From: Massilia kyonggiensis
GTDB lineage: Bacteria > Pseudomonadota > Gammaproteobacteria > Burkholderiales > Burkholderiaceae_D
NCBI RefSeq assembly: GCF_024756235.1
Contig: NZ_JANUGY010000008.1
Coordinates: forward strand, 310,001 to 374,000
Direction of reading: 5' to 3'
DNA length: 64,000 nt
The notes beneath the pieces were generated by a model. The model had not been told where the DNA came from, did not search any database, and was given only the letters and a program-made list of their open reading frames with translations. Position numbers and translations under genes: made by a program. Positions 8,771 to 17,429 of the stretch are shown one piece after another (position 1 is the stretch's first letter; each line of letters opens with the position of its first letter).

Positions 8771-9340
8771 TCACGGTTGCGGACAGTTGGTGGCGACGTC
8801 GTCCCGCGCGATGCGCACGGCGACGCCCTGGACGACCTTGACGGAGGCCTGCGTCGCGTCGTCGGTGGCGACGGCGCTCACGTCCCAGACGCTGTTGTCG
8901 CAGTCGGAATTGCCGTCGTTGGCGCCCTCCACGCCATGCATCTGGGAGGCGCCGACGGCGCAGCCGATGTCTTCGTCGTCGTTCAGGTTGAGGTCGGAAT
9001 TCTTGATCGGCTGGACCTTCACGCAGCTGGGCGGCGGGCTCAGTGTGACCTTGATGTCGTTCCTGCCGTCGCCGTCGGTATCGACGCAGCGCTGGTTCGG
9101 CGCGCCGCACGTGTTCGACAGCGCGCTGTTCGGCGTCTGGGTGAACGTGGGCGAACTGATCGTCTCTTCCAGCACGGCCTGCGCCGCGGCCACGGCCTGG
9201 TCGCGCCGCTGCATGTTGCCGACCACCTGCAGGTTCGAATTGCCCAGGTTGACGCTGGCCAGCGCCAGCATCGTGAGCAGCAGGAGCATGATCAGGGCGG
9301 TCACCAGCGTGATGCCCTGTTCGCGGCGCGGGATCCTCAT
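8771..9340 (-). CDS. pilX: Minor pilin PilX
   Basis: This 189-residue class III prepilin-like protein begins MRIPRREQG/ITLVTALIMLLLLTM: a basic leader, a Gly for PilD cleavage, then the hydrophobic N-terminal helix. Position +5 is Thr and not Glu, as is common for PilX. The soluble domain contains a Ca-loop-like DTDGDGRNDIK segment and paired cysteines. The start overlaps the pilW stop (ATGA), implying translational coupling. PilX with PilV, PilW and FimT forms the pilus-priming complex that carries PilY1. Confidence 0.88.
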   Translation of the reverse strand: MRIPRREQGITLVTALIMLLLLTMLALASVNLGNSNLQVVGNMQRRDQAVAAAQAVLEETISSPTFTQTPNSALSNTCGAPNQRCVDTDGDGRNDIKVTLSPPPSCVKVQPIKNSDLNLNDDEDIGCAVGASQMHGVEGANDGNSDCDNSVWDVSAVATDDATQASVKVVQGVAVRIARDDVATNCPQP

Positions 9341-10383
9341 GGCTGTTTCCTTCCCACCGGATTGGCCAGGGTCACGAGCGTCTGGAACACGTGGCGCTTG
9401 TAGCCGTCCCTGAACGGCCCGGCCGTGCGCGCGCTGCCGTCGGCGGCCGTGCCGAGGTTGTACGTCTTCGTATCGGTCCAGCCGGGCGTCGTGGTCGGGC
9501 TGCGCGCCAGCACGTGCAGGCGCACGGCGACGACGTTGCGCCAGTTCGACACCGCGCACGCGGGCGCGGTGCAGCCGTTGGCGCCGGCCGGCGAACTCGT
9601 GGTGACGCCCACGGTCCCATTGCCGCTCGTATCGATGCCGTATTCGACCTGCAGGTTCTCCACGCCCTCCACCAGCGGCACGGACACGAATTTTAACGCG
9701 TTGTCGACGTAGCGCAGTTCGGCGCGCTTGAGCGTGGGAATGCCGTCGCCCTGCTCGTCGTTGTTGGCGACGTAGTAGATGTGGGTCTGGAAGCGGCGCG
9801 CGACGGCCGCCGTCGTGCAGTCGCGCCGGGTGCGCAGAAGCTGGGCCGGATCGGTGTCGAGCGCATACCAGTTCGCCGTGTCGGCCGAACCCAGCTCGTC
9901 CGCATCGCTGCACAGCGACGCCTGGAACAGCGGCCCGGCGGGATCGTTGGCGCTGCAGTTCGGGTCCCCGTTGATGCAGGCACGCGTGTGGCGCACGACG
10001 ACGAGGGCCGTGCCGGCGCGCACGTCGGACACGCAGGACGGCAGCGTGTCGGCGGGGCTGAACCCCTGCACGTGCAGCGGCAGCATGGCCTTCAGCGCGG
10101 CCAGCGTGGCGGCGCACGGGTCGGGGACGGCCGCCGGGTCGGGCAGCAGGGTCGGGTCGAATTCGCCGTAGAAGCCGGCGTTGCGCACATCGTTCGCCAG
10201 CAGGTCGACGGCATAGCGGCCGCTCTCGATCTGGCGGTTGGCGCGCTCGATCTCGGCCTGGGCGCGGCTGTTATGGAAGAACAGCGTGACCATGCCGACG
10301 ACGATCAGGAGGCCCATCGTCACCGACACGAGCAGCTCGGGGATGGAAAAGCCGGCGGAGCGGCGCTTGGACAGGACGGGCAT
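9337..10383 (-). CDS. pilW: Minor pilin PilW
   Basis: This is a 348-residue prepilin with leader MPVLSKRRSAG/FSIPELLVSVTMG, with Glu at +5 and a long hydrophobic helix, followed by a large C-terminal domain with several cysteines. The length and position between pilV and pilX fit PilW, an inner-membrane minor pilin needed for pilus priming. The start at 10383 is set by the prepilin leader; upstream in-frame codons lack it. It is 8 bases downstream of pilV and overlaps pilX by 4. Confidence 0.9.
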   Translation of the reverse strand: MPVLSKRRSAGFSIPELLVSVTMGLLIVVGMVTLFFHNSRAQAEIERANRQIESGRYAVDLLANDVRNAGFYGEFDPTLLPDPAAVPDPCAATLAALKAMLPLHVQGFSPADTLPSCVSDVRAGTALVVVRHTRACINGDPNCSANDPAGPLFQASLCSDADELGSADTANWYALDTDPAQLLRTRRDCTTAAVARRFQTHIYYVANNDEQGDGIPTLKRAELRYVDNALKFVSVPLVEGVENLQVEYGIDTSGNGTVGVTTSSPAGANGCTAPACAVSNWRNVVAVRLHVLARSPTTTPGWTDTKTYNLGTAADGSARTAGPFRDGYKRHVFQTLVTLANPVGRKQP

Positions 10384-10391
10384 CGCGTCTC

Positions 10392-10970
10392 CTAACTGCA
10401 CGCAGGCAGGCCGATCGCCAGCTGCACGGCGATCGCGCGCCGGTTGGCGTCCGGGCCGTACTGGTTGGCGCCGCACGCGAGCCCGGACGCTTTCGTCGGA
10501 TGCAGGCCCTGCCAGGCGACGCTCACGCGATAGATGCCGGGCTTGCACACGCCGGCCGTCGGGTCGGGCGCCTGCAGCTGCTCGACGCAGCCGCGGGCAT
10601 CGATCATCGCGCCGGAGACCGCGCCGGCACTCGTCTTCTCGGCGGCGCCCTTCAGTTCCTGACTCCATTCGCACTGGTCGCGCGCGCTGCCGATGGCCAC
10701 CGTCGTGCAGTCGGCCGGCTGGCCGTCGCTCTTGCCGAGCGGCGTCTCCGTCACGTAGTCGGCCGCATTGGCCGCATTGCCGAGGATGCGGGCGCGCATG
10801 TCATCCACCAGCACGATGGCCTGAGCACGCTGGTAAGCCTCGATCGATCCCACCTGGACCTTGGCCTGCAGGGCGGCGATGCCCAGCAGGCCGAATGCGA
10901 GGATGACCACGGTCACGAGCACTTCGACGAGGCTCAGGCCCGCGCTGGGGAGTGTCCGCGCGCGGCGCAT
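10392..10970 (-). CDS. pilV: Minor pilin PilV
   Basis: This is a 192-residue prepilin. The leader MRRARTLPSAG/LSLVEVLVTVVILAFGLLG shows the PilD site, Glu5 and the GLLGIA segment typical of PilV. The soluble part has paired cysteines (ADCTT, DQCEW, GCVEQ, VCKPG). It starts immediately after the fimT stop. It works with FimT, PilW and PilX as pilus-initiating minor pilin. Confidence 0.9.
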   Translation of the reverse strand: MRRARTLPSAGLSLVEVLVTVVILAFGLLGIAALQAKVQVGSIEAYQRAQAIVLVDDMRARILGNAANAADYVTETPLGKSDGQPADCTTVAIGSARDQCEWSQELKGAAEKTSAGAVSGAMIDARGCVEQLQAPDPTAGVCKPGIYRVSVAWQGLHPTKASGLACGANQYGPDANRRAIAVQLAIGLPACS

Positions 10971-11426
10971 TCAGCACCCCGACGCCTGCAGGCGTGGGCG
11001 CCCGCTCAGGTCCACCTGCACGCAGCGGTGGGTCTCCGCGCCGTCGACGGCGATGTCGAAGGACGGCGCCGTATCGCTCGCGACGCGGCCGTTGGGCAGG
11101 TACACGACGGCGGTCGGGCCGGTGATCGTCGCCCCCGGCACCGGGCCGTGGTTCGCGACCGGGTGGCCGGTATCGGACGGATTCGGGATGCGCCAGCCGC
11201 CCTGCCACGCCGTGGCCGCCGGCTGCAGCGTGACCTGGGTATTGCGCTTGATCGCTTCGCTGCGCGCGAGCACGAGGGCCGCGTACAGGTCGGTGCTGGT
11301 GGCGCGCGCACGCTGGCCGGCCACGAGGCTCTTGAATGCCGGCGCGGCCATGGCCGACAGGATCGCGGTGATGGCCACGACCGCCAGCATTTCGATCAGC
11401 GTGAATCCGTGCGCACGCTTTACCAT
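10971..11426 (-). CDS. fimT: Minor pilin FimT/FimU (GspH-like)
   Basis: This is a 151-residue prepilin with leader MVKRAHG/FTLIEMLAVVAITAIL (Glu5), then a GspH/FimT fold with ARSEAIKRNTQVTL and a C-terminal VQVDLSGRPRL strand. This is the family homologous to the type II secretion minor pseudopilin GspH; some FimT proteins bind DNA for natural transformation. It overlaps the end of the preceding pilin gene by 7 bases. FimT and FimU cannot be separated by eye. Confidence 0.85.
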   Translation of the reverse strand: MVKRAHGFTLIEMLAVVAITAILSAMAAPAFKSLVAGQRARATSTDLYAALVLARSEAIKRNTQVTLQPAATAWQGGWRIPNPSDTGHPVANHGPVPGATITGPTAVVYLPNGRVASDTAPSFDIAVDGAETHRCVQVDLSGRPRLQASGC

Positions 11427-11821
11427 AGGTTGGACGGCGTCCGGGCGCCGCTGTTGTCGATGGTGAGATTGCCGTCGCCGAACTGGCGCGTCCCGACCCG
11501 CGGCTCGGCCGTGATCGTGAACGATGGCGGCGGACCGCCGGCGGCGTCGATGGTGATCGTATAGTAACTCGCAACCTCGGCCGGCACGGGCAGGTTGAGT
11601 GCGGTCGGCGTGCTCCCGTACTCGTGGGCGTCGGCGAAATACTGCGCCTGCGCCTGCGCCAGGTTGAGCAGATACGCCTGCGCGGCCGCGCGGTTGCCGC
11701 GCACGAGATACTTGCCGTAGGCGGGCAGCGCGATGGACGCCAGGATGCCGACGATCGCCACCACGATCAGCAGTTCGATCAGGGTGAAGCCGCGGCGGGC
11801 TGAAGAAATTCGGTATGACAT
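11420..11821 (-). CDS. pilE: PilE-type minor pilin
   Basis: This is a 133-residue type IV pilin. The leader MSYRISSARRG is cut before FTLIELLIVVAIVGILASIALPAY. The C-terminal GDGNLTIDNSGARTPSNLW resembles the end of PilE minor pilins that sit in pilY1 operons. It has no clear C-terminal disulfide pair, so it is unlikely to be the major pilin. The start at 11821 is chosen because it gives the standard leader. As first gene of the minus-strand pil operon, its promoter must lie in 11822-12000. Confidence 0.85.
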   Translation of the reverse strand: MSYRISSARRGFTLIELLIVVAIVGILASIALPAYGKYLVRGNRAAAQAYLLNLAQAQAQYFADAHEYGSTPTALNLPVPAEVASYYTITIDAAGGPPPSFTITAEPRVGTRQFGDGNLTIDNSGARTPSNLW

Positions 11822-11902
11822 GATGGACCTCGTGGCGCACCTGGCCCGGGCGCGCATTCGACTGACTATCCCCTTTCACGGGTGCGTGGGCCAACATTAC
11901 AT

Positions 11903-11918
11903 ATTTCCACATGGAAAT
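11903..11918. promoter_or_regulatory. ATTTCCA-N2-TGGAAAT inverted repeat in the pilE/mgtC gap
   Basis: Two perfect 7-base arms flank a 2-base centre. It lies 82-97 bases upstream of pilE and 104-119 upstream of mgtC, in the only AT-rich stretch of this gap. It suits an operator for one of the divergent genes. No known box was matched. Confidence 0.4.
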
Positions 11919-11988
11919 TCTATCAGAATGTGTCAGTTCGTGGCATATGCACGACACTTGATTGAAGTAAGAATGTCGCCAACGCCGG

Positions 11989-11994
11989 TACAAT
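11989..11994 (+). promoter_or_regulatory. Probable -10 of mgtC
   Basis: TACAAT lies 27 bases before the mgtC ATG and would give a transcript start near 12001. No -35 with normal spacing is evident. Confidence 0.4.
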
Positions 11995-12021
11995 AGTGTC
12001 CTCTCGACAACAAACCGACGC

Positions 12022-12507
12022 ATGGACTACCTCGACATCCTGCTGCGCCTGACGGTCTCGGTCCTCGTGGGCGGCCTGATCGGCCTGGACCGCAACCTGC
12101 ACGGCAAGCCCACCGGCATCCGGACGCTGGGACTCGTCTGCCTCGGCGCGTGCGTACTGACCCTCGCCGGCGCCAACTTCCTGACCGGCGCCGGCCAGGC
12201 CGACCCGTCCGCCGTCAGCCGCGTGATCCAGGGGCTGGTGACGGGCATCGGCTTCCTCGGCTCGGGCGTGATCATCCGGGAAAACGGCAGCGACCGCGTA
12301 CGGGGCCTGACGACGGCCGCATCGATCTGGATCACGGCCATCCTCGGCATCCTGTGCGGCATGGGCTCGTGGCAGATCGCCGCGATCGCCCTCGTCCTCG
12401 TGTTCGTCCTGTTCGTGTGCGGCAAGCCGATCGAGCGCGCGCTGCACCGGCGCTGGCTGGCCAAGCCGGAGAAGGAGAAGCAGGCGATCAGCCTGCACGA
12501 GGAGTGA
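12022..12507 (+). CDS. mgtC: MgtC/SapB family membrane protein
   Basis: This 161-residue protein has about four transmembrane helices. The signature VGGLIGLDRNLHGKPTGIRT near the N terminus, then VTGIGFLGSGVIIRENG and GLTTAASIWITAILGI, are hallmark MgtC/SapB motifs. The long C-terminal ACT-like domain of Salmonella MgtC is absent, as in SapB-type proteins. Family members affect growth in low magnesium and, in pathogens, inhibit the F-ATPase; the role here is unproven. It is divergent from the pil operon and apparently monocistronic. Confidence 0.9.
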   Translation: MDYLDILLRLTVSVLVGGLIGLDRNLHGKPTGIRTLGLVCLGACVLTLAGANFLTGAGQADPSAVSRVIQGLVTGIGFLGSGVIIRENGSDRVRGLTTAASIWITAILGILCGMGSWQIAAIALVLVFVLFVCGKPIERALHRRWLAKPEKEKQAISLHEE

Positions 12508-12520
12508 GCCGGACCGGGCA

Positions 12521-12582
12521 TTGCATTCCTTGCAGAGGGCCTTGCACTTTCTGCACAACGCAAGAATTTGGACTGCAAGAGT
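12521..12582. promoter_or_regulatory. Cluster of TTGCA/TGCAA motifs upstream of the GH42 gene
   Basis: The short gap holds repeated half-sites: TTGCA at 12521, CCTTGCAG at 12528, CTTGCA at 12541, GCAAGAAT at about 12559, and TGCAAGAGT at 12574-12582. The last nonamer is identical to one arm of the 24-base palindrome at 17376-17399. It lies about 110-170 bases before the GH42 start and may be an operator array. Confidence 0.4.
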
Positions 12583-12689
12583 AAGGGCGACTCTGGGTGC
12601 AGCCGTATTCTCGGGCCCTGGACAGGCGCTTCCTGCGGAGCGCCCTCCCGACATCACCCACAACATCGCCACGCATCCGGCCCTTGATC

Positions 12690-14741
12690 ATGAGATTGAA
12701 GAAGACCCTATTCGCTTGCACGCTGGTGCTTGCCACGCTGAACCCAAGCTTCGCGCAGGACGCCGCGGGCCACCCCGCCTGGCCGGGCCCCGGCCAACTG
12801 TTCGCAGGTACGAACTATCAGCCTGTCGACCGCAGCCTGGAACAGGTCAAGCGTGACGTTGCCCTAATGAAACAATCAGGCTTCAAGGTCGTGCGCATGG
12901 GCGACCTGTCGTGGGACTACTTCGAGCCGGAGGAAGGGAAATTCGATTTCAGGCACTTCGACGCCGTGATGGACACGGTACACGCCGCCGGCATCAAGGT
13001 GATCCTCGACATCCCCGCCCTGCCGGCGCCGATGTGGCTGCACCACAAATACCCGGGCGTCGACATCGTCAACCAGGCCGGCACCCGCCTGGCGCCGGCC
13101 GAACGTTATATGGACAACAACGCGGACCCGAACTACCGCCGCCTGGCCATCCGCATGGCCGACACGCTGACCAAACGTTACGCGAAGCACCCGGCGCTGC
13201 TCGCCGTCGGCTACACCAACGAGATCGGCAACAGCTTCATGTCGTACTCCGAGGCTGACCGCGAACGCTTCGTCGCATGGCTGAAGAAGCGCTACGGCAG
13301 CATCGAGGCATTGAACAAGGCCTGGGCGACGCAGCGCTGGTCGCGCCGCATCGGCAAGTGGGACGAGGTGCGCCTGCCGTATGCCGATGGCCCCGGCCCG
13401 GCCGAGCGCTACCTCGACCTGCGGCGCTTCTGGTCCGACATGACGCTCGCCACGCTGGACGACCTGGAAGCCGTGCGCCGGAAGAACACGCCCGACAAGC
13501 CGGTGCTGTCCAACTATTGGGACTGGGCCGACCGCAAGGGCTTCGACTACCTGGGCAGCTACCGCCGTCACACCACCTACGGCGCCATGGGCTTTTATGC
13601 CGGCGACCCCGTTCACGGCGGCTGGCAGGCGGCGCTGATCAAGGGCGGCATGACGTCGCCGACCTGGTTCAACGAGTTCACCGCCGGCGGCCCGGGCTCC
13701 TACGGCAGCAAGGGCTGGTCGCGCATGTGGGCCCACTTCGTGCTGCTGATGGGCGGCCAGGCCTCCCTGGCCTGGACGTTCAACAGCCACCTGGGCGGCG
13801 AAGAGCAGGCACTGATGGGCTTGATCGACCACGACGACCGGCCCTCATGGAAGCTGGGCGAATGGGCCCAAATCGCCAGCGACTACGCCAAGCTGGAAAA
13901 GCTGGGCTTCCCGCGCCGCGTGGAGCCCAAGGTGGCCATCGCCTATTCGTTCGAGAACACGGCGGCCCACAGCGCCAATGGTCCGAGCAACAGTTCGCGC
14001 GCCTACCTGAAGACCTCCTACGCGAAGCAGGCCGAAGGCGCCTTCGAGCCGCTGCTGAGGGACAACATCGATGTTGCCGTCATCAAGCTTTCCTATGAAG
14101 ACCTGAGCCGCTACCGGCTGATCATCCTGCCCGGCATGTACCTGCTGGACAAGGCCTCGACCGAGGCGGTGCGCAAGTACGTCGCCGACGGCGGCACGGT
14201 CATCATGACTGCGCAATCGGCCAAGGTGAACGACAACAACCAGTGGTTCGCCACACCCTTGCCGGGCGGCCTGACCGACGTATTCGGCCTGCGCACCAAC
14301 GAGTTCTACGACTGGACCGGCACGATGAAAATCGGCGACGAGGAAGTCAAGAGCACGATCGCACACTTCGAGGTGCTGGAGCCATCCACCGCCGAGGTGC
14401 TGAGCCGCTTCAGCAACTTCGACGGCACGCCGCCCGCGCTCACCGTCAACCGCTTCGGCAAGGGACGTGCCTACTATCTCGCCACGCCCGCCCAGCCGCA
14501 GATCATGCGGCCGCTGCTGCGCCAGCTGTACGCCGGCCTCGGTATCGAGCCGGGGCCGCAGACGCCCGACGGCGTGTTCGCACGCGCCGTCGAAGGCCGC
14601 GTGCTCTACGTCAACACCAACCATGCCCCGGTCGACATCCCCATTGCTGGCGCGATGAAGGGCGTGCTCGGCGGCCAGCGCTGGGACAAGACGCTCAGGC
14701 TGGAGGCGCGCGGCGTCGAACTGCTCGAGCGCCAGGACTGA
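12690..14741 (+). CDS. Exported GH42 beta-galactosidase
   Basis: This 683-residue protein has a signal peptide (MRLKKTLFACTLVLATLNPSFA/Q), so it acts in the periplasm or outside. It hydrolyses terminal beta-galactosides. A (beta/alpha)8 domain spans about 35-400, with the acid/base in GYTNEIGN (Glu178) and the nucleophile in WFNEFTAG (Glu329). A GATase-like trimerisation domain follows (about 425-620, IAYSFENTAA, IILPGMYLLD) and then a small C-terminal beta domain. An upstream in-frame extension of 31 residues is rejected because it buries the signal peptide. The AraC-type gene 73 bases downstream probably regulates it. Confidence 0.92.
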   Translation: MRLKKTLFACTLVLATLNPSFAQDAAGHPAWPGPGQLFAGTNYQPVDRSLEQVKRDVALMKQSGFKVVRMGDLSWDYFEPEEGKFDFRHFDAVMDTVHAAGIKVILDIPALPAPMWLHHKYPGVDIVNQAGTRLAPAERYMDNNADPNYRRLAIRMADTLTKRYAKHPALLAVGYTNEIGNSFMSYSEADRERFVAWLKKRYGSIEALNKAWATQRWSRRIGKWDEVRLPYADGPGPAERYLDLRRFWSDMTLATLDDLEAVRRKNTPDKPVLSNYWDWADRKGFDYLGSYRRHTTYGAMGFYAGDPVHGGWQAALIKGGMTSPTWFNEFTAGGPGSYGSKGWSRMWAHFVLLMGGQASLAWTFNSHLGGEEQALMGLIDHDDRPSWKLGEWAQIASDYAKLEKLGFPRRVEPKVAIAYSFENTAAHSANGPSNSSRAYLKTSYAKQAEGAFEPLLRDNIDVAVIKLSYEDLSRYRLIILPGMYLLDKASTEAVRKYVADGGTVIMTAQSAKVNDNNQWFATPLPGGLTDVFGLRTNEFYDWTGTMKIGDEEVKSTIAHFEVLEPSTAEVLSRFSNFDGTPPALTVNRFGKGRAYYLATPAQPQIMRPLLRQLYAGLGIEPGPQTPDGVFARAVEGRVLYVNTNHAPVDIPIAGAMKGVLGGQRWDKTLRLEARGVELLERQD

Positions 14742-14814
14742 CGCGGCAGAAGGTTCTGGCGGACATGGGACACACCGTGTATAACGGGTCTCCCTTGGCC
14801 CGACACGCTGCAGG

Positions 14815-16008
14815 ATGATGCAAGAATTCTATAAAAAGGCGCTGCTCGCGCTCCTTCTCCTGATCGTGATGGACGCGCTGGTTGCGGTTTTCTGCATTTC
14901 CAAAAGCTATCTGTCCCTCTCGGTTCTCGATACCCAACCGAATGACACTCACTGGCGTTACATCGGCGACACGGCGGGTGGTGGAATGTCATCCGTCCGC
15001 ATTCAGCATCCCGACGGGAAGCGGCTGCGCTTTGACTTCAAGCTGACCGACGCTGTAAATCTTCCGTTCGCTGCTGCCGAGCTACGACTGCACGACAGGA
15101 GCGACCGCCTGGCTCAACTCGACTGGTCGAAGTACACCTCCGCCACGTTCGTCGCAAAATGTACGCCTGCCAATTCCCTGACATTTGCCATCCTGACTTT
15201 CGATGACAAATTGTCGAGGCTGGGAGAGTTCAACACGTACCGGACGCCGCAAAGTTTTTTTTCGTGTGATACGAAAGGCGCTCGCGTGTCGGTGGATTTG
15301 ACCCGCCTTACCATTCCCGAGTGGTGGTTCAATTTGCATCGCATCCCGATGTCGCTGCAGGACTATCAACTCAACAAAGTGACGAAAGTCGTGTTCGGAT
15401 CGAGCATCCAGAGTCCGCGCAACGTCGACTCCTCCGTGGAGATTACCGACTTTTATCTGCATGGCCGCGATTACCGCTATCTGGCGGCGCTCGCAGTCTT
15501 TCTGGTGGCGGGTGCCGGCGCATTTGCCATCTGGTTTTTCCGGGCGCATTCCCGTGCGCTGGTGGCAAGCCTGGATTCACGGATGAAAACCGATTTGCCG
15601 CTCGTCGCGTACCGGCAGTTGACTCTGGAGCCCTATAAGGACAAGGAAAAGGCCTCCGTCTTGCGATTCATTGCAACGAACTACATCGACTCCGATCTGG
15701 ACCTGGACGGGGTAGCGGTCGAGACCGGGGTGAATCGCAACAAGATCAACGCTTTTTTAAAAGCGGAACTTGGCATGACGTTCACCGTTTACCTGAACAA
15801 GCTCAGGCTGACCGAAGCGGCCAGGCTGCTGGTCGAGAAAAGCGATGCGGCGGTGTCGGAAATTGCCTATTCGGTTGGCTATCGCAGCGTGCCGTATTTT
15901 AATAAGCTGTTCAAGGACGAGTACGGACATCCGCCGAAGGCCTTCCGATCCCTGGCCAAGCAGCAGGCTCATCAAGGGTCTGGAACAGCAGGCAGACCTG
16001 TATCGTAG
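14815..16008 (+). CDS. Membrane-anchored AraC-family regulator with periplasmic domain
   Basis: This 397-residue protein is built as TM helix 1 (about 8-29), a periplasmic domain (30-220), TM helix 2 (222-242), then a cytoplasmic AraC helix-turn-helix region (about 282-385). The second HTH shows AVSEIAYSVGYRSVPYFNKL and DEYGHPPKAFR, the AraC signature. The periplasmic part has a beta-rich look and no recognised motif. This is a one-component sensor expected to read a periplasmic ligand and bind DNA from the membrane. Two adjacent ATGs start the gene. Base composition is visibly more AT-rich than the neighbours, suggesting later acquisition. It ends 6 bases from the convergent kinase gene. Galactoside control of the GH42 gene is inferred from position only. 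Confidence 0.85.
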   Translation: MMQEFYKKALLALLLLIVMDALVAVFCISKSYLSLSVLDTQPNDTHWRYIGDTAGGGMSSVRIQHPDGKRLRFDFKLTDAVNLPFAAAELRLHDRSDRLAQLDWSKYTSATFVAKCTPANSLTFAILTFDDKLSRLGEFNTYRTPQSFFSCDTKGARVSVDLTRLTIPEWWFNLHRIPMSLQDYQLNKVTKVVFGSSIQSPRNVDSSVEITDFYLHGRDYRYLAALAVFLVAGAGAFAIWFFRAHSRALVASLDSRMKTDLPLVAYRQLTLEPYKDKEKASVLRFIATNYIDSDLDLDGVAVETGVNRNKINAFLKAELGMTFTVYLNKLRLTEAARLLVEKSDAAVSEIAYSVGYRSVPYFNKLFKDEYGHPPKAFRSLAKQQAHQGSGTAGRPVS

Positions 16009-16014
16009 TCGAGG

Positions 16015-17307
16015 TTAATTCTTCGCTGCGTCCGTCACCGACGCCGGCGGCACCACCGGCAGCTTGATCGTGAAGACGGTGCCGACGTTCGGCTTGGAGG
16101 CCACGTCGATGCGTCCGCCGTGCTTGTTGACGATGCTGTACGACAGCGACAGGCCGAGGCCCGTCCCGCTGCCGACAGGCTTGGTCGTGAAGAACGGTTC
16201 GAAGATGCGTTTCAGGTTGTCTTGCGGGATGCCGCAGCCGTTGTCGCTGATCTTCACCCACACCCAGCCGTCGTTCGACCCGGTGGCGATCGTGATCACG
16301 CCCTTGCTCTTGATGGCCTGGGCGGCGTTGACGAGCAGGTTCATGAACACCTGGTTCAGCTGCGAGGCCAGGCACTTGATTTCGGGGAGCTTGCCGTAAT
16401 GTTTCTCGACCGTCGCCTTGTACTTGATCTCGTTGGCGACGATGTTGAGGGTCGTGTCCAGGCCCGCGTGCACGTCCGCGTACTGCCAGTCGTTCTGGCC
16501 GACGTGCGAAAAATCCTTCAGCGCCTGGACGATGTCCTTCACGCGTTTCAGGCCGTCCATCGACTCGCTGACGAGGTCGGCGATGTCGTCCTTCAGGTAG
16601 CCGAGGTCCGCCTCGCGGTTGATCGCGTCGATCTGCGCTTCCAGCGCCGAGCCGGGCGCCGCCTTGTGCACCGCCTCGCCGTAGGCGTCCACCACGTTCA
16701 GCAGGGTGCCCACGTAGTGGCGCAGCGTGCCCATGTTGGAATTGACGAAGCCGATCGGGTTGTTGATCTCGTGCGCGACGCCGGCCGCCAGCTGGCCGAT
16801 CGACGCCATCTTTTCCGATTGCAGCAGCTGCTCGTGCGCCTCGCTCAGGCGGGCGATCAGCTGCTGCTGTTTCTGCTCCATGCCCTTGCGCGCCGTGATG
16901 TCGGTCAGCGAGCCGATGACTTCCACGGGCGTGCCGTGCTCGTCGCGGATCAGGCGCAGGCGGTCATGCATCCACACGTACTCGCCGCTCGCCGTGCGGA
17001 ACCGGTATTCGTACGTGCGCTCGCCTTCCACGAACAACTGGGCCAGGCTGGAAAAGATGGCCGGAGCGTCGTCCGGGTGCAGATGGTCGAACCAGAAGTT
17101 CGGGTCGGCCAGCATCTCTTCCGGCCGGTAGCCGAGGACGTTGTAAGCGTTGTTGCTCACGAACGTCATCTTGAAGTCGCCGCTGGGCACGGTCGCGTAG
17201 ATGATGGCCGGCGTGTTGTCGATCAGGTATTGCAGCCGGACCAGCGGCGACGTGGCTTCGACCGGCGCTGGGCTCGACGTGACTGATTCAAAAACTTCAA
17301 ATTCCAT
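16015..17307 (-). CDS. PAS-domain sensor histidine kinase, soluble
   Basis: This 430-residue kinase has no transmembrane segment. A PAS domain with PAC tail (about 24-140, ending VIGSLTDITARK) is followed by a coiled coil and a dimerisation domain with the phospho-accepting His179 in GQLAAGVAHEINNPIGFV. The HATPase domain shows the N box FMNLLVNAAQAI, DNGCGIP, FEPFFTTKPVGSGTGLGLSL. No response-regulator gene is adjacent, so it is an orphan kinase; the nearby receivers at 31-34 kb are possible partners. Its start is preceded by the palindrome at 17376-17399. Confidence 0.92.
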   Translation of the reverse strand: MEFEVFESVTSSPAPVEATSPLVRLQYLIDNTPAIIYATVPSGDFKMTFVSNNAYNVLGYRPEEMLADPNFWFDHLHPDDAPAIFSSLAQLFVEGERTYEYRFRTASGEYVWMHDRLRLIRDEHGTPVEVIGSLTDITARKGMEQKQQQLIARLSEAHEQLLQSEKMASIGQLAAGVAHEINNPIGFVNSNMGTLRHYVGTLLNVVDAYGEAVHKAAPGSALEAQIDAINREADLGYLKDDIADLVSESMDGLKRVKDIVQALKDFSHVGQNDWQYADVHAGLDTTLNIVANEIKYKATVEKHYGKLPEIKCLASQLNQVFMNLLVNAAQAIKSKGVITIATGSNDGWVWVKISDNGCGIPQDNLKRIFEPFFTTKPVGSGTGLGLSLSYSIVNKHGGRIDVASKPNVGTVFTIKLPVVPPASVTDAAKN

Positions 17308-17375
17308 GGCGATGGCTCGGCGTATCTACGGAGATTCTATTATCCGGAGGAAACGCCGAGCGTGGGGGCTTTCTT

Positions 17376-17399
17376 GAAACTCTTGCATGCAAGAGTTTC
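17376..17399. promoter_or_regulatory. Perfect 24-base palindrome before the histidine kinase
   Basis: The arm GAAACTCTTGCA is followed directly by its exact reverse complement, with no central spacer. It lies 69-92 bases upstream of the kinase ATG and 31-54 bases beyond the GH2 stop, on the same strand. Neither side carries a T-run, which argues against an intrinsic terminator and for a dimeric repressor or activator site. One arm's nonamer TGCAAGAGT recurs upstream of the GH42 gene at 12574. Confidence 0.55.
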
Positions 17400-17429
17400 G
17401 GTCGATATCGCCTGATTACAACAGTTGCG

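Noticed and set aside
6174..9413. Very long open frame on the plus strand opposite pilY1 and pilX
   Set aside because: Its translation is Arg/Ala/Gly/Val-rich with no domain. It is a by-product of GC-rich codon use; the minus-strand genes have signal peptides, prepilin leaders and family motifs. The same applies to long antisense frames at 213-1544, 17655-19991, 24522-28806, 34624-39567 and 56253-59306.
11822..11940. A sigma-54 promoter for the pil operon
   Set aside because: TTGGCCCACGCAC looks superficially similar but the GG-N10-GC spacing and the -12 element do not fit.
17376..17399. Intrinsic terminator of the GH2 gene
   Set aside because: The hairpin has no T-run on either side and is spacerless, so it would need to open its centre to form a loop. 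An operator is more likely.
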